Source: Streptomyces sp. NBC_01707 (GTDB taxonomy: Bacteria; Actinomycetota; Actinomycetes; Streptomycetales; Streptomycetaceae). Taken from it: 64,000 nt of DNA. Position numbers and translations under genes: made by a program. The stretch lies in contig NZ_CP109190.1 in NCBI RefSeq assembly GCF_041438805.1, positions 8,432,001 through 8,496,000 on the forward strand. Direction: 5' to 3'. A model generated the notes under the pieces. That model made no database searches and was not told the DNA's origin. It saw only the letters and a program-made list of their open reading frames with translations. Below, one piece after another: positions 1 to 9,238 of this stretch (positions are counted from its first letter, which is position 1; each line of letters begins with the position of its first letter).

Positions 1-468
1 CGCGGCCCGGCCCACCGATTCGACCAGTGGCAGCAGCCGGTGCGGCACTCGCTCGCGCAGCGCCACCTCCGTACGGGTCCTGACCACACCGGGCAGCTGG
101 ATCAGCTGCTGGATCACATCCTCCAAGTGCCCGTTGTCACGGGCCACGACCCGGGTCAGCAGGTCCCCGCCGCCGGTGGTCGAGAAGGCCTCGACGATCT
201 CCGGGACGGCGGCGAGGGACTCGCCCACTTCGTCCAGATGCCCCTGGGTGACCTCCAGATGGACGAAGGCGAGCACCGGGTGGCCGAGCGCGGCGGGGGA
301 GACGACCGGACCCGTACCGGTGATCACGCCGTTGCGCTCCAGCCGGTCGATCCGGGCCTGGAGGGTGCCCCGGGCGATGGAGAGGATCCGCGCGTACTCG
401 CGCACGCTGGTCCGCGGCTGCTCGATGAGCAGCCGCAGGATGCGGGTGTCCAGTGCGTCCACCGCCAT
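1..468 (-). CDS. Lrp/AsnC-family transcriptional regulator (3' end cut by window edge)
   Basis: The visible 156 codons run off the left edge without a stop, so only the extreme C-terminus is missing (family length is about 150-165 aa). The protein starts at ATG 468 (MAVDALDTRIL...). Residues 5-50 form the AsnC-type helix-turn-helix (ILRLLIEQPRTSVREYARIL, then a recognition helix ending in ARIDRLERNGVI). The rest, with GGGDLLTRVVARDNGHLEDV, is the Lrp ligand-binding RAM/AsnC_trans_reg domain. Such proteins sense amino acids and control transport or catabolism. It lies 87 bp downstream of an APC permease gene on the same strand, so that permease is its probable target or co-transcribed partner. 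The effector cannot be read from the sequence. Confidence 0.9.
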   Translation of the reverse strand, partial: MAVDALDTRILRLLIEQPRTSVREYARILSIARGTLQARIDRLERNGVITGTGPVVSPAALGHPVLAFVHLEVTQGHLDEVGESLAAVPEIVEAFSTTGGGDLLTRVVARDNGHLEDVIQQLIQLPGVVRTRTEVALRERVPHRLLPLVESVGRAA

Positions 469-555
469 GGTCCGATGGCCCCTTCCCGGTCGGTCGGTAC
501 GGGCTCCGACTGTACCCATGGCCCACCGTCGCACCGTCCGGTCGTGCCACTCGTC

Positions 556-1989
556 TCAGAGGTGGGCGTTCTCGGGGAGTGCGTCCTCGGGGAGGGTGAC
601 CAGCCAGCGGGTGTCCTTGCGGGGGCGGAGGTAGAACGCCCAGTAGAGGGTGGCCGCCGCCATGATGCCGCCGGTCCACAGCAGGTACTGGGCCTCCTGC
701 TGGCTGAGGATGTAGACGAGTACGGCGATCAGCGCCACCGGCATCGCCGGCCAGAGGGGCATCCGCCAGGCGGGCAGGTCCTTGTGGGAGGAGCGGCGGG
801 CTGCCAGCGCGGCGACCGCGACCAGCAGGTACATGCCCGTCACGGAGACACCGGTCACGCCGTACAGGGTGTCGAGGTTGACGAAACACAGCGCCGCGCC
901 GGGGACCCCCACCACCAGCGTGGCGACCCACGGCGAACCGAAGCGGCCGAGGCGGGCGAGGGCGTTGTTGACCGGCTCGGGCCACGCCTTGTCACGGGCC
1001 GAGGCGAACAGCACCCGGGAGTTCTGGATGACCATGACGATGCCCGCGTTGATGATCGCGAGTGCGACGCACAGGCTGACGAAGGTACCGACCGCCGAGT
1101 TGCTCCACGTGGTGACCATCCGGCCGATGTCGCCCGAGGTGAGGGCCGCGAGGTCGGGAGCACCCATGGTGATCGCGACCACCGGGACGAGGATGACGGC
1201 GGTCGAGATGGCGAGGGTGGCGAGGACTGTACGGGAGACGTTGCGCCGCGGGTCCTCCAGCTCCTCGGAGAGGTAGACGGCGGTGGAGAAACCCTGGGTG
1301 ATGAAGAGCGCGATGGCCAGACCCGAGACCACCAGCATCGCGGTGACCGGGCGGGACACCCCGTCGTCGCTCGCGACCACACCGTGCACCAGGCTGCCGG
1401 CGCCGCGCTCGGTGTGGGCGAAGCCGAGCACCGCCACCACGCCCGCCGCGATCACTTCGAGCACCAGGAAGACGCCGGTGATCCAGGCGTTGGCACGTAG
1501 GTCCAGCAGTCCGGCCAGGGTGGCGAGCACCATCACCCCGGCACCGGCGGCCTCCGCCGGCACATGGACCAGCGGAGCGAGGTAGTCCGCCGTGCCCATG
1601 GCGATCACCGGCGGCACGATCATCACGACCAGCAGCGACAGCACGAACACCAGCCAGCCGGCGAGCCGGCCGGTCAGGGTGGTGACCATGGCGTACTCGC
1701 CGCCCGCGCTGGGGATCAGCGTGCCCAGCTCCGAGTAGCAGAACGCCACGGCGATACAGAGCAGCGAGCCGATCGCGATGGTGAGCGCGGTGGCGGTCCC
1801 GAGGTCGCCGAACAGGTCGGGCACGACGACGAAGAGCGTGGAGGCGGGAGTCACGCAGGACAGGGTGAGCAGCGTGCCGCCGACGACGCCGATGGAACGC
1901 TTGAGGGCGCGCGGGCCGTCCTGGCCGCCGGGATCGGCTGCCGCCGGTGCGGCGCCGGAGGTGACGGGCTGGCTGAGCATGTCGGTCAT
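556..1989 (-). CDS. APC-superfamily amino-acid permease
   Basis: A 477-aa integral membrane protein with about 12 hydrophobic segments and soluble N- and C-terminal tails. The first helix (GVVGGTLLTLSCVTPASTLFVV) and the segment CYSELGTLIPSAGGEYAMV match the conserved APC motifs of helices 1 and 3, which form the substrate site in LeuT-fold amino-acid transporters. It most likely imports an amino acid or amine by proton coupling; the substrate is not evident. ATG 1989 is used, with a second ATG at codon 4. The downstream Lrp/AsnC gene on the same strand suggests amino-acid-responsive control. Confidence 0.88.
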   Translation of the reverse strand: MTDMLSQPVTSGAAPAAADPGGQDGPRALKRSIGVVGGTLLTLSCVTPASTLFVVVPDLFGDLGTATALTIAIGSLLCIAVAFCYSELGTLIPSAGGEYAMVTTLTGRLAGWLVFVLSLLVVMIVPPVIAMGTADYLAPLVHVPAEAAGAGVMVLATLAGLLDLRANAWITGVFLVLEVIAAGVVAVLGFAHTERGAGSLVHGVVASDDGVSRPVTAMLVVSGLAIALFITQGFSTAVYLSEELEDPRRNVSRTVLATLAISTAVILVPVVAITMGAPDLAALTSGDIGRMVTTWSNSAVGTFVSLCVALAIINAGIVMVIQNSRVLFASARDKAWPEPVNNALARLGRFGSPWVATLVVGVPGAALCFVNLDTLYGVTGVSVTGMYLLVAVAALAARRSSHKDLPAWRMPLWPAMPVALIAVLVYILSQQEAQYLLWTGGIMAAATLYWAFYLRPRKDTRWLVTLPEDALPENAHL

Positions 1990-2755
1990 GGGGCGGTTCC
2001 GATCGACTGGGTGTGACGGGTGACGCGGGAGCGGTATCGCCTCCGTGGCTTGCTGCGATGTTGGTTTCGTCTGCTCCCGGCGCGTTATCGAAACCTGTGG
2101 GATCCGTCACGTCAACCGTCAATTACCTTCGGAATTCGTCGCCTTCCGGCGATCTGCTAGCGATATTCGTAGATGAAGGCCTTGTTGACGCCGTATTAAC
2201 GACTGGCGAGATTGACGCCAGATTCGCCCTCATATCCTTCGAATGCGAGGTTCACATGCACATATACCTGTGATACGAAGGAGGTGGGGGCGGGGATGAT
2301 CAGTGGATCGGTCGCGACGGGAATCGCAGAGTGTTACCGGTCACGTTGCGTGGTTTTTGCTCTTGGGGAGCCGGGCGGGGTGTGGGCCCGCTCGACGGCA
2401 TCGGCCCGGACCGGGGGCGGCAGGCGTGGTGCCGTGTTCGGTGCGGCTGCCTTCGCGGTTCGCTCGCCGCATCGGTCGTGGCGGAGGACCGGCCCCCCGG
2501 CGCCGCCCGGAAGTATCGGGGACCACCCCCGGGGGAGCTGCGTGAGGCGGTCCGGCCCGTCGTCGTCCATTGGTGTCCCCGTGGCACACCGAATGGGCGG
2601 TCGGCTGTGCCAATGGCACAGCTGGATCTGGGTGACTTGAGCCGGATGGTGTTCGGATGCTGTCATGAACCCAGTCGATGGCGCTGCGGACTCCCGCGGC
2701 GCCTTTTTCATGCCGGGACACAGTCATGTCAGGACACAGTGGGGAGAGCCAAGCG
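1990..2755. other. Long intergenic region between permease and FUSC genes
   Basis: This 766-bp stretch holds the promoter of the leftward permease and of the rightward FUSC gene. About 2150-2280 is clearly AT-richer than the surroundings. It contains TTGACG hexamers on the minus strand near 2105-2120 and on the plus strand near 2178 and 2211. A strong Shine-Dalgarno-like AAGGAGGTG at 2279-2287 stands 8 bp before ATG 2296, which opens a 114-codon frame to 2640. Its product is rich in Arg, Ser and Gly, resembles nothing I know and is probably not a real protein. I see no convincing gene here. Confidence 0.5.
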
Positions 2756-4270
2756 GTGCTGAAGCGGATGTTGGTGGCTCCGGACCCAGGGCGGCTGCGG
2801 CTTCGCAACGCGACCCGGGCCGTCCTCGGGATCGGCCTCGCCGTGACCTTCTCGGGCCTCGCCTCGCACTCCCTCCCCGCGGCCGTCGCCGGCGGCCTGG
2901 CCGCACTGCTCGCACTCTTCACGGTCACCGACGCCAGGGTCAGGGACCAGGCGCTCACCACCTCGCTGCTGCCCCTCGTCGGCTTTCCGGTGCTGGCGCT
3001 GGCGACGGTGTTGCACGACCATCCGCCGGCGCGCGATCTGGCGTTCCTCGCCGTCGTGTGCGCCGGGGTGTACGCGCGCCGCTGGGGGCCGCGCGGCCAT
3101 GCCCTCGGGATCTTCGCGTTCATGGCGTTCTTCATGGCGCAGTTCCTGCACGCCGTACCGGGTCAGCTGCCAGAGCTGTACGCCGCCGTGGCGCTCTCCC
3201 TCGCCACTTCGTCGACCGTCCGTTTCGGTCTCTGGTGCTACGAACGGCGACTGCCGGTGCCCGTCGTACCCGCGCTTCACGGCGGCAGCGGTCTGGCCCG
3301 CACGACGACGCGTCAGGCGCTCCAGGCGACCGCTGCCACCGCCTTCGCGCTGGGTGCCGGACAGCTTCTCTCCGTGGACCGCTGGTACTGGGCCGTCGGC
3401 ACCGTCTGGTGGATCTTCGTGAACACCGCCTCGCGGGGCGAGACGCTGGTCCGCGGCTTCCGCCGGGTCCTCGGCACGGTGGTCGGCATCGCCGTCGGGC
3501 TGCTGGTCGCCGTCCCGCTGCACGGGGACACGGCTCTCACCGCCGTCCTCGTCGCCGTCTGCGTCTTCGGGATCTTCTACACCGCCGCTGTCTCCTACAG
3601 CTGGATGGTCTTCTTCGTGACCGTGATGGCCGGACTGCTCTACGGGCTGCTCGGTGTACTGAACCCGGGACTCCTCGTCCTGCGGCTGACGGAGACCGGG
3701 GTGGGGGCTCTCGGGGCGGCGCTCGCCGTCGTCCTCGTGCTGCCTGTCACCCTCCATGCGACCACCGATGCCTGGATCCGGCGGGCGTTGCACTGCGTGC
3801 ACGCGTGCACCGCCGAGGCCGCCGCGCGCCTCGCCGGATCCCCCACCGCCGACCCCGCCCCGCGCGTGACCGAACTGGAGGCGCTGCTCGGCCGGGTCCG
3901 TCTCTCGCTCGCCCCGCTCGTGCACCCCCTCAACCCGCTGCGGGCCCGCAGGGCGCGCGCCCGGCAGGTCCTCGTACTGCTCGACCTCTGCGCACGTGAG
4001 GTGCGCGGCCTCGCCGCGGTGGCCGCCGACCCGGACGCCTCGCACGACGTCCGGCTCGACGCGGCCTGCCGCAGGGTCGAGTCCGCGGTGCTGGCTCTGG
4101 CGCAGCCCCGCCCGGTCCGTCGGGAGCCGCATGCCGCTCCCGCGTCCGCGCCGCACCACCACCCCGGCGCGGAGGCCGCCCTCACGCATCTGCACGCCTT
4201 GGAGGGAGCCCTCGCGGAGCTGGCCGCACCCCTGCACACCTCGCCGCGGTCCCCGCTCGTCCCCGCCTGA
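2756..4270 (+). CDS. FUSC-family (fusaric acid resistance-like) inner-membrane protein
   Basis: A 504-aa protein with two blocks of hydrophobic helices (about residues 20-150 and 180-350), each followed by a soluble portion. This is the duplicated layout of FUSC/YccS-type membrane proteins, whose members are implicated in efflux of aromatic acids. The second block carries the typical RWYWAVGTVWWIFV and RVLGTVVGIAVGLLVAVPL segments. GTG 2756 is chosen because a GGGGAGAG ribosome site stands at 2741-2748; an upstream ATG (2726) lacks one. The C-terminal 130 residues are Ala/Arg-rich with predicted helical character. It is a single gene; the substrate is unknown. Confidence 0.8.
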   Translation: MLKRMLVAPDPGRLRLRNATRAVLGIGLAVTFSGLASHSLPAAVAGGLAALLALFTVTDARVRDQALTTSLLPLVGFPVLALATVLHDHPPARDLAFLAVVCAGVYARRWGPRGHALGIFAFMAFFMAQFLHAVPGQLPELYAAVALSLATSSTVRFGLWCYERRLPVPVVPALHGGSGLARTTTRQALQATAATAFALGAGQLLSVDRWYWAVGTVWWIFVNTASRGETLVRGFRRVLGTVVGIAVGLLVAVPLHGDTALTAVLVAVCVFGIFYTAAVSYSWMVFFVTVMAGLLYGLLGVLNPGLLVLRLTETGVGALGAALAVVLVLPVTLHATTDAWIRRALHCVHACTAEAAARLAGSPTADPAPRVTELEALLGRVRLSLAPLVHPLNPLRARRARARQVLVLLDLCAREVRGLAAVAADPDASHDVRLDAACRRVESAVLALAQPRPVRREPHAAPASAPHHHPGAEAALTHLHALEGALAELAAPLHTSPRSPLVPA

Positions 4271-4404
4271 CCTGCGGCTCCACGGAGGCGGTCGGCGACG
4301 TCACGGCCCTGGTCTAGACCGCAAGGGGTGCACTGCTACCGTCGCCCCGGAAGATCGCGACGGGCCGGACCGTCGCGATCAGTCGGCGAAGAGGGGCAGC
4401 AGCG

Positions 4405-5466
4405 GTGAACAGCAACGGTGCCGGGCGGGCATTCATCGGGTCGTTCACGTCGGCGGGCGGGCGGGGAGTCACCGTCGCCGCCGTCGACCGGGAGACCGGG
4501 GAGCTGACCGTCCTCGGTGCGACGGACGCCGTCCCCGATCCCTCGTATCTCGTCCTGGGTCCCGGGTCCGGCTCCACCGCCCTCTACGCGGTCAGTGAGA
4601 CCGAGACCGGCGCGGCCGCCGCGCTCGACATCACCGGCGCCGTGCCACAGCCTCTGGGTGAGATGCGGCCCGTGGAGGGCGACGGCCCCACCCATCTGGC
4701 GATCGCCGGCGGCCATCTGATCACCGCCAACTACGGCTCCGGCAGCGTCACCGCCCTCCCGGTGCGCGCGGACGGATCGCTGGGCGCCGCCGCTTCCGTG
4801 CTCCAGCACGAGGGCAGCGGTCCGCGCACCGACCGCCAGCACGCCCCGCACGCCCACCAGGTGCAGCCCGACCCGTCGGGGAACTGGGTGCTGAGTGTGG
4901 ATCTCGGGACCGACTCCATACGGATCTGCGCGCTCGACCCGAGCAGCGGGACGCTGCGGCTGCACGGCGAGACCGCGCTGCGGCCGGGCACCGGGCCGCG
5001 GCATCTGGCCTTCCACCCGGCGGGCGCGCACGCCTACGTCCTGAACGAGCTCGAACCGACCGTCACCGTCTGCCGGTGGGACCCGGCCACCGGTGTCCTC
5101 GAACCGCTCGCCGAGACGGCCGTCGTGCCCGAGGACGTGGTCGCCGACCCCGAGGCCGTCGTCTATCCGTCCGGGGTGGTCGTCTCGCGCGACGGACGGT
5201 TCCTCTGGGCCGCCAACCGGGGGCACGACAGCATCGCCGTCCTCGCTCTCGACGAATCGGGCGAGAAGGCGTCCCTGGTCACGAACGTGGACTGCGGTGG
5301 CCACTGGCCGCGCGACCTGGCCCTCGACCCCACCGGCCAGTGGCTCTACGCGGCCAATGAGCGGGCCGGGAACGTCAGCTGGTTCGCCGTGGACGCGACG
5401 ACCGGCATCCCGCGCCACAGGGGCTCCCTGAGGGCTCCAGCCGCCTCCTGCGTCGTCTTCGGCTGA
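4405..5466 (+). CDS. Lactonase-family beta-propeller protein (YbhE/Pgl type)
   Basis: A 353-aa cytoplasmic protein built from repeated beta-propeller blades. Characteristic stretches include PHAHQVQPDPSGNWVLSVDL (about residues 149-168) and GPRHLAFHPAGAHAYVLNEL (about 198-217), which match the seven-bladed lactonase family that includes E. coli 6-phosphogluconolactonase YbhE. The family hydrolyses sugar lactones, but many actinobacterial members are untested. GTG 4405 follows a GAGGGG ribosome site. It has no operon partner; a perfect hairpin terminator lies 55 bp after its stop. The true substrate may differ from 6-phosphogluconolactone. Confidence 0.85.
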   Translation: MNSNGAGRAFIGSFTSAGGRGVTVAAVDRETGELTVLGATDAVPDPSYLVLGPGSGSTALYAVSETETGAAAALDITGAVPQPLGEMRPVEGDGPTHLAIAGGHLITANYGSGSVTALPVRADGSLGAAASVLQHEGSGPRTDRQHAPHAHQVQPDPSGNWVLSVDLGTDSIRICALDPSSGTLRLHGETALRPGTGPRHLAFHPAGAHAYVLNELEPTVTVCRWDPATGVLEPLAETAVVPEDVVADPEAVVYPSGVVVSRDGRFLWAANRGHDSIAVLALDESGEKASLVTNVDCGGHWPRDLALDPTGQWLYAANERAGNVSWFAVDATTGIPRHRGSLRAPAASCVVFG

Positions 5467-5521
5467 CGCGGACTGACCGCCCCGGACGGGTAGCGCGCAG
5501 TACACGCGTCCACGCAGCGGA

Positions 5522-5565
5522 CAGCGGGGCCCGTACCGGTGGTTCCACCGGTACGGGCCCCGCTG
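5522..5565. terminator. Perfect bidirectional hairpin terminator
   Basis: Two 21-nt arms are exact reverse complements with a TT loop (left arm 5522-5542, right arm 5545-5565; left arm begins CAGCGGGGCCCG). It sits between the convergent lactonase and CbiX-like genes, where a shared terminator is expected. No U-tract follows, as is usual in Streptomyces. Confidence 0.85.
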
Positions 5566-5581
5566 CTCCGGACCGGCCAGG

Positions 5582-6505
5582 TCAGAGGGCCTGGGCTCCC
5601 TGCGGCGTTCCCGGGGTGATGCCCAGCGTCGTCATGTACATCGACAGCACGAGCTTGCCGATCGCCGGGTACGCACCGAGCGGCTCGGCCGTCGCACAGC
5701 CCGCCTCCTTCGCGGCGGCGTCCACCAGACCCTCCGCGATCTCGGGACCCACCAGGTACGGCGCCAGCGCCAGCTGTACCGAACCGGAGCCCGTCAGCTG
5801 CTCGGCGATCGACGCGACCGAACCCTCGACATCGAGGGCCGCGGCCATCACCGGCACCGCGAGCCGGGCCGCCAGCAGCATGCCGGTGATCCCGGCGGCC
5901 TGCACGCCCTCCTCGCCACCCACGGTGGCCAGCACGATGCCGTCGGCGGCCGTGGCCACGGTGAACAGCCTGGCGCGGTCGGCGCGGGCCAGACCGGCCT
6001 CGGAGAGGCGTACGTGCAGCGCCTCGGCGAGGAGCGGGTGCGGACCGAGCACATCGGTCAGCTCGACCTGCGCGCGGCTGTCCATGACGGCTTGGCGTAT
6101 CCGCCGGATCAGGGCGCTGTCCGGACCCGCGAGCAGCGGCACCACGACGGCGGCCGGACCCTCGGGCTCGGCGACCTCACGGCCCGCGGCCTGCGCCTGC
6201 TCGAAGCGCGCGATGCGCTCGGCGGCCGCGTTCGCGAGCACGGAGGTGAGCGTGGGGTATTCGGCGTCGTCGCCGTCGAGATAGCCGATCCGTGCATTGA
6301 GACCGGGCAGCTCGGACCGGGCGATGCTGATGACCTCTTCGGCCAGGCTTCGGGTGGCCGAGGAGGGGGTACCGGGAACGGCGAGAACGAGCGCGGCAGC
6401 GCCCTCAGGTGCGACCACGGGCTCCGGGCGGCGGTGCCGTCCGGACTGGCGAGGTCGCGGCATTCGTACAGGCAGGCCGGAAGCGGGCCCAGTGGGGGTG
6501 CTCAT
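5582..6505 (-). CDS. CbiX/sirohydrochlorin-chelatase-like protein lacking the usual histidines
   Basis: A 307-aa protein with two CbiX-like halves (about residues 37-150 and 160-290). Real chelatases open each half with an HGSR-type strand and have a metal-binding His after the next strand. Here the first strand reads LVLAVPGTPSS with no His, and the expected G-x-H segments read LLAGPDSALIRRI and APYLVGPEIAEGL. The GPHPLLAEAL helix is retained. The fold call is fairly safe, but iron or cobalt insertion into tetrapyrroles is doubtful. ATG 6505 is preferred; a GTG 33 nt upstream is possible and neither has a strong ribosome site. It is monocistronic. Confidence 0.7.
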   Translation of the reverse strand: MSTPTGPASGLPVRMPRPRQSGRHRRPEPVVAPEGAAALVLAVPGTPSSATRSLAEEVISIARSELPGLNARIGYLDGDDAEYPTLTSVLANAAAERIARFEQAQAAGREVAEPEGPAAVVVPLLAGPDSALIRRIRQAVMDSRAQVELTDVLGPHPLLAEALHVRLSEAGLARADRARLFTVATAADGIVLATVGGEEGVQAAGITGMLLAARLAVPVMAAALDVEGSVASIAEQLTGSGSVQLALAPYLVGPEIAEGLVDAAAKEAGCATAEPLGAYPAIGKLVLSMYMTTLGITPGTPQGAQAL

Positions 6506-6624
6506 GGCGCCGCATGCTACTGGTTTTGGGTGCCCCACTGTTCGGGGAGGGCCCAGTCGGGCGTTATCTGTCCGCTTTTATCCGATGAATGGCTTACCGG
6601 CCAACTGCCCTGCTCTGTCGGTCC

Positions 6625-7656
6625 TTACAGCCCTTCCTGTCCAGGCCCGTAGGCGGGTACGCACAGCATCGTCGGGTGCAGCGGCAGCCGCAGATCACCG
6701 GTGGCCAGCGCCTCGGCGATGTGTAGCGAACCGGTCAGCGGATCACCCGAACCGGGGACCGTCCGCGCCTGCGGCAGTTGCCGGGCGAGCTCTTCGCGCA
6801 GCGGTACGAGGAGCGGGGCACCCATCCGGAACAAGCCACCCGTCAGGGCGACTTCGCACGGCTCGTCGTCCGACCCGCGCTGCGGGCACACCGCCGCGGC
6901 CGCCTCCGCGATGTGTCCGGCGGCGTCGCGCAGGATGCCGGCGGCGACGGGATCGTCCCCGGCGCACGCGGCGACCTCGGGTGCGAACGAAGCCAGCAGA
7001 GCGGGCCGGTCGGTACGCGGATAGAGCACGCCGGGCAGGTCCGCCGCCGGACCGAAGACCGCTTCGAGCCGGGCCAGCAGCGCAGCCGATCCGCCGCGCC
7101 GCCCGTCATGTGCGCGCATGGCGGCATCGAGTCCGGCCCGGCCGATCCAGGCGCCGCCACCGCTGTCGCCCAGCAGGTGACCCCAGCCGTCGGCCCGGCG
7201 CCAGCTCGTCAGATCCGTGCCCAGCGCGATCATGCCCGTGCCGCCGGCGACGACCGCCCCCGGCCGCTGCCCGACCGCTCCGGCGTAGGCGGTCACCGCA
7301 TCGGCGGCCAGCGCCAGCAGTCGTACCCCGAGCGCGCTCTCCAGGGCCGCCGGAAGCTCGGCGCGAAGCTGACCCCCAAGCGTCGCCATGCCGGCGGCGC
7401 CGATCGCCACGGCGCCGATGGCGGCACCCTCGGCGGCCCGCTCCTGCTCACCGGCCTGGGCGAGCAGCTCCCGGGTGGCGGGAAGCAGTTGTTCCAGCAG
7501 GTGTCCGGCATCGATCCCGGCCGGTCCGGTACGCACCGGTGCGGCGCAGACCGCGGTGGCCACCGGCTTCTCGGCCCCGACCACGCCGAGCGCCACCCGC
7601 ATCCCCGAACCGCCCGAGTCCACCCCGAGGACGTACGGCCCCACGGCGGCGGTCAT
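6625..7656 (-). CDS. BadF/BadG/BcrA/BcrD-type N-acetylglucosamine (or MurNAc) kinase
   Basis: A 343-aa ASKHA-fold sugar kinase. The phosphate-1 loop is [14 protein letters not shown] at residues 10-23. The segments [12 protein letters not shown] and [20 protein letters not shown] match the GlcNAc-kinase subgroup, which includes human NAGK and the clostridial GlcNAc/MurNAc kinase MurK. It probably phosphorylates an amino sugar at O-6 in the cytoplasm. ATG 7656 overlaps by ATGA the stop of a decayed ung fragment lying upstream, so it may once have been translationally coupled. The peptidoglycan-recycling genes at 51507-64000 offer a physiological link, but that is inference. Confidence 0.85.
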   Translation of the reverse strand: MTAAVGPYVLGVDSGGSGMRVALGVVGAEKPVATAVCAAPVRTGPAGIDAGHLLEQLLPATRELLAQAGEQERAAEGAAIGAVAIGAAGMATLGGQLRAELPAALESALGVRLLALAADAVTAYAGAVGQRPGAVVAGGTGMIALGTDLTSWRRADGWGHLLGDSGGGAWIGRAGLDAAMRAHDGRRGGSAALLARLEAVFGPAADLPGVLYPRTDRPALLASFAPEVAACAGDDPVAAGILRDAAGHIAEAAAAVCPQRGSDDEPCEVALTGGLFRMGAPLLVPLREELARQLPQARTVPGSGDPLTGSLHIAEALATGDLRLPLHPTMLCVPAYGPGQEGL

Positions 7657-7832
7657 GACTGCCGCCGGTCGACCGGTTGCGCTCCCTGGCGTCCCAGCAG
7701 TTCATCGGCCCGGCCGGACGGCCGCGAACCGAAGAACCCGCGGTCTGCGGACATGGGGGAGGAGTGCGAGGGCTCTGGACGCACATCGGGTGCCACCGCA
7801 GAGCTCAGCCCCACCGCATGGTCGGTGGGGTG
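7653..7832 (-). pseudogene. Inverted, internally deleted relic of uracil-DNA glycosylase
   Basis: Read leftward, the frame aligns with two parts of the intact Ung encoded at 8164-8841. First, [17 protein letters not shown] matches Ung residues 70-87 ([18 protein letters not shown]). Then [14 protein letters not shown] onward to the stop matches Ung residues 191-225, giving GRQGAQPVD against VRQGAQPVD. About 95 residues between them are missing, as are the N-terminus and the GQDPY catalytic loop. The C-terminal portion keeps roughly 80 percent nucleotide identity by eye. Its TGA overlaps the kinase ATG. It cannot encode an active glycosylase. Confidence 0.85.
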
Positions 7833-7865
7833 GGAATGTGTCTTCTCGGCAGAGGGGGCGGACCG

Positions 7866-7976
7866 GTGTCGATCGCTGAAGCCGAACGGCTTGATCACTG
7901 GGCGCAACGAGCACCGCTACTTTCCGGCGAGTGCCTACGCGACCTCATGGACCGTCTCCAGGAAGAAGATGAGTGA
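7866..7976 (+). CDS. Possible 36-aa small protein
   Basis: GTG 7866 follows a GAGGGGG ribosome-like site and opens 36 codons ([20 protein letters not shown]..., ending LQEEDE) that read like a soluble helical peptide. Codon use is less G/C-biased at third positions than in the neighbours. It overlaps the antisense ung relic's upstream flank. I do not recognise it; it may be spurious or a remnant from the same decayed segment. Confidence 0.2.
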   Translation: MSIAEAERLDHWAQRAPLLSGECLRDLMDRLQEEDE

Positions 7977-8163
7977 CGGCGGGAGCCTATCCTGACCGCT
8001 GCGGACGTGGGCCGGTGGGCCCGATGGCATCGCGTGCGTCTCCTCGTGAACGGTGAGCGGGGACAACACCGCATGGGCGGGCGGCGGATGACGCTCGCCG
8101 GTGAGCCGAAGTGCACCGGTCGGGTGTGGGCGTACGCCGTGTACGACGGTAGGGTGATCTTTC

Positions 8164-8841
8164 GTGGCAGCACGACCGTTGAACGAACTTGTTGAGCCCG
8201 GGTGGGCGGATGCGCTGAGCCCTGTGGCCGGTCGTGTCGCCGCCATGGGCGACTTCCTCCGTGCGGAGATCGCGGCAGGCCGCACCTATCTGCCTGCCGG
8301 AGCCAACGTCCTGCGCGCCTTCCAGCAACCCTTCGACGATGTGCGGGTTCTGATCGTGGGTCAGGACCCTTACCCGACCCCAGGCATGGCCATCGGGCTC
8401 AGCTTTGCGGTCGCGCCCGAAGTGCGTCAGTTGCCGGGCAGCCTCGAGAACATCTTCCGGGAGCTGCACACGGATCTGGGACTGCCCCGGCCGTCCAACG
8501 GCGACCTGACCCCCTGGACCCGGCAGGGGGTGCTGCTGCTCAACAGGGCACTGACCACGGCCCCGCGGCGGCCCGCGGCGCATCGCGGCAAGGGCTGGGA
8601 GGAAGTGACCGAGCAGGCGATCCGCGCGTTGGCCGCGCGGGGCAAGCCTCTGGTGTCGATCCTGTGGGGGCGTGACGCCCGGAATCTGCGGCCCTTCCTT
8701 GAGGACTACCCGGCGATCGAGTCCTCGCACCCTTCCCCCATGTCCGCGGACCGCGGGTTCTTCGGTTCGCGGCCGTTCAGCCGGGCCAACGACCTTCTGG
8801 TCCGGCAGGGGGCCCAGCCGGTGGACTGGCGATTGCCGTAG
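8164..8841 (+). CDS. ung: Uracil-DNA glycosylase, family 1
   Basis: A 225-aa enzyme of the usual length that excises uracil from DNA to start base-excision repair. The water-activating loop GQDPYP is at residues 66-71 (Asp68), the LLLN strand at about 124-127, and the leucine-intercalation/His motif HPSPMSA at 189-195 (His189); all diagnostic residues are intact. GTG 8164 is the start. The gene stands alone. A truncated inverted paralogue lies about 330 bp upstream, so this locus has duplicated and partly decayed. Confidence 0.97.
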   Translation: MAARPLNELVEPGWADALSPVAGRVAAMGDFLRAEIAAGRTYLPAGANVLRAFQQPFDDVRVLIVGQDPYPTPGMAIGLSFAVAPEVRQLPGSLENIFRELHTDLGLPRPSNGDLTPWTRQGVLLLNRALTTAPRRPAAHRGKGWEEVTEQAIRALAARGKPLVSILWGRDARNLRPFLEDYPAIESSHPSPMSADRGFFGSRPFSRANDLLVRQGAQPVDWRLP

Positions 8842-8854
8842 GCAGCCGGCGGGC

Positions 8855-9139
8855 GTGAGCGACGCACGGTCCGTCGATCCGGTCGTCGCACGGCGCGGTA
8901 CCAGGCCCGGCTCGGAGCTGCGCGCGCGGCGGGCGAGCGAACTGGCCGCGTGGTGGCTGATCGACTCACGCCACCACTTCGGGCGGTCCGGAGCCGGTGC
9001 CGAATTCGCCGCCGAACTCCTGGGGCAAGTCGGGAAAGAGCTGTTCCGGAGTGCCGTCGCCCCTTCACCCGGGCGCGGGGCCCGGAAGCTCCGCGATCCC
9101 GGTCCGGAACGTCCGGCGGACACCCGCGGATCGTCGTAG
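8855..9139 (+). CDS. Small hypothetical protein (94 aa)
   Basis: GTG 8855, 13 bp after the ung stop, opens a 94-codon frame with normal high third-position G/C. The middle (LRARRASELAAWWLIDSRHH, then AEFAAELLGQVGKELFR) looks like a real amphipathic protein, while the C-terminal third is Pro/Arg-rich. No domain is recognisable and the ribosome site (GGCGGGC) is weak. It could be co-transcribed with ung. It is a hypothetical of moderate to low support. Confidence 0.35.
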   Translation: MSDARSVDPVVARRGTRPGSELRARRASELAAWWLIDSRHHFGRSGAGAEFAAELLGQVGKELFRSAVAPSPGRGARKLRDPGPERPADTRGSS

Positions 9140-9238
9140 CGGCTTCCGTACCCTTCAGGCCAAGGTCGGTTGGCCGGTGAAAGGGATAGTTGGCCGAACC
9201 GACCCGGGAGCTGCAGTTCCTGATCATGCGGTGTCGAG

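Noticed and set aside
2678..2755. Upstream start for the FUSC gene at 2678 or 2726
   Set aside because: No ribosome site precedes either codon, while GTG 2756 has GGGGAGAG at good spacing and the family similarity starts there.
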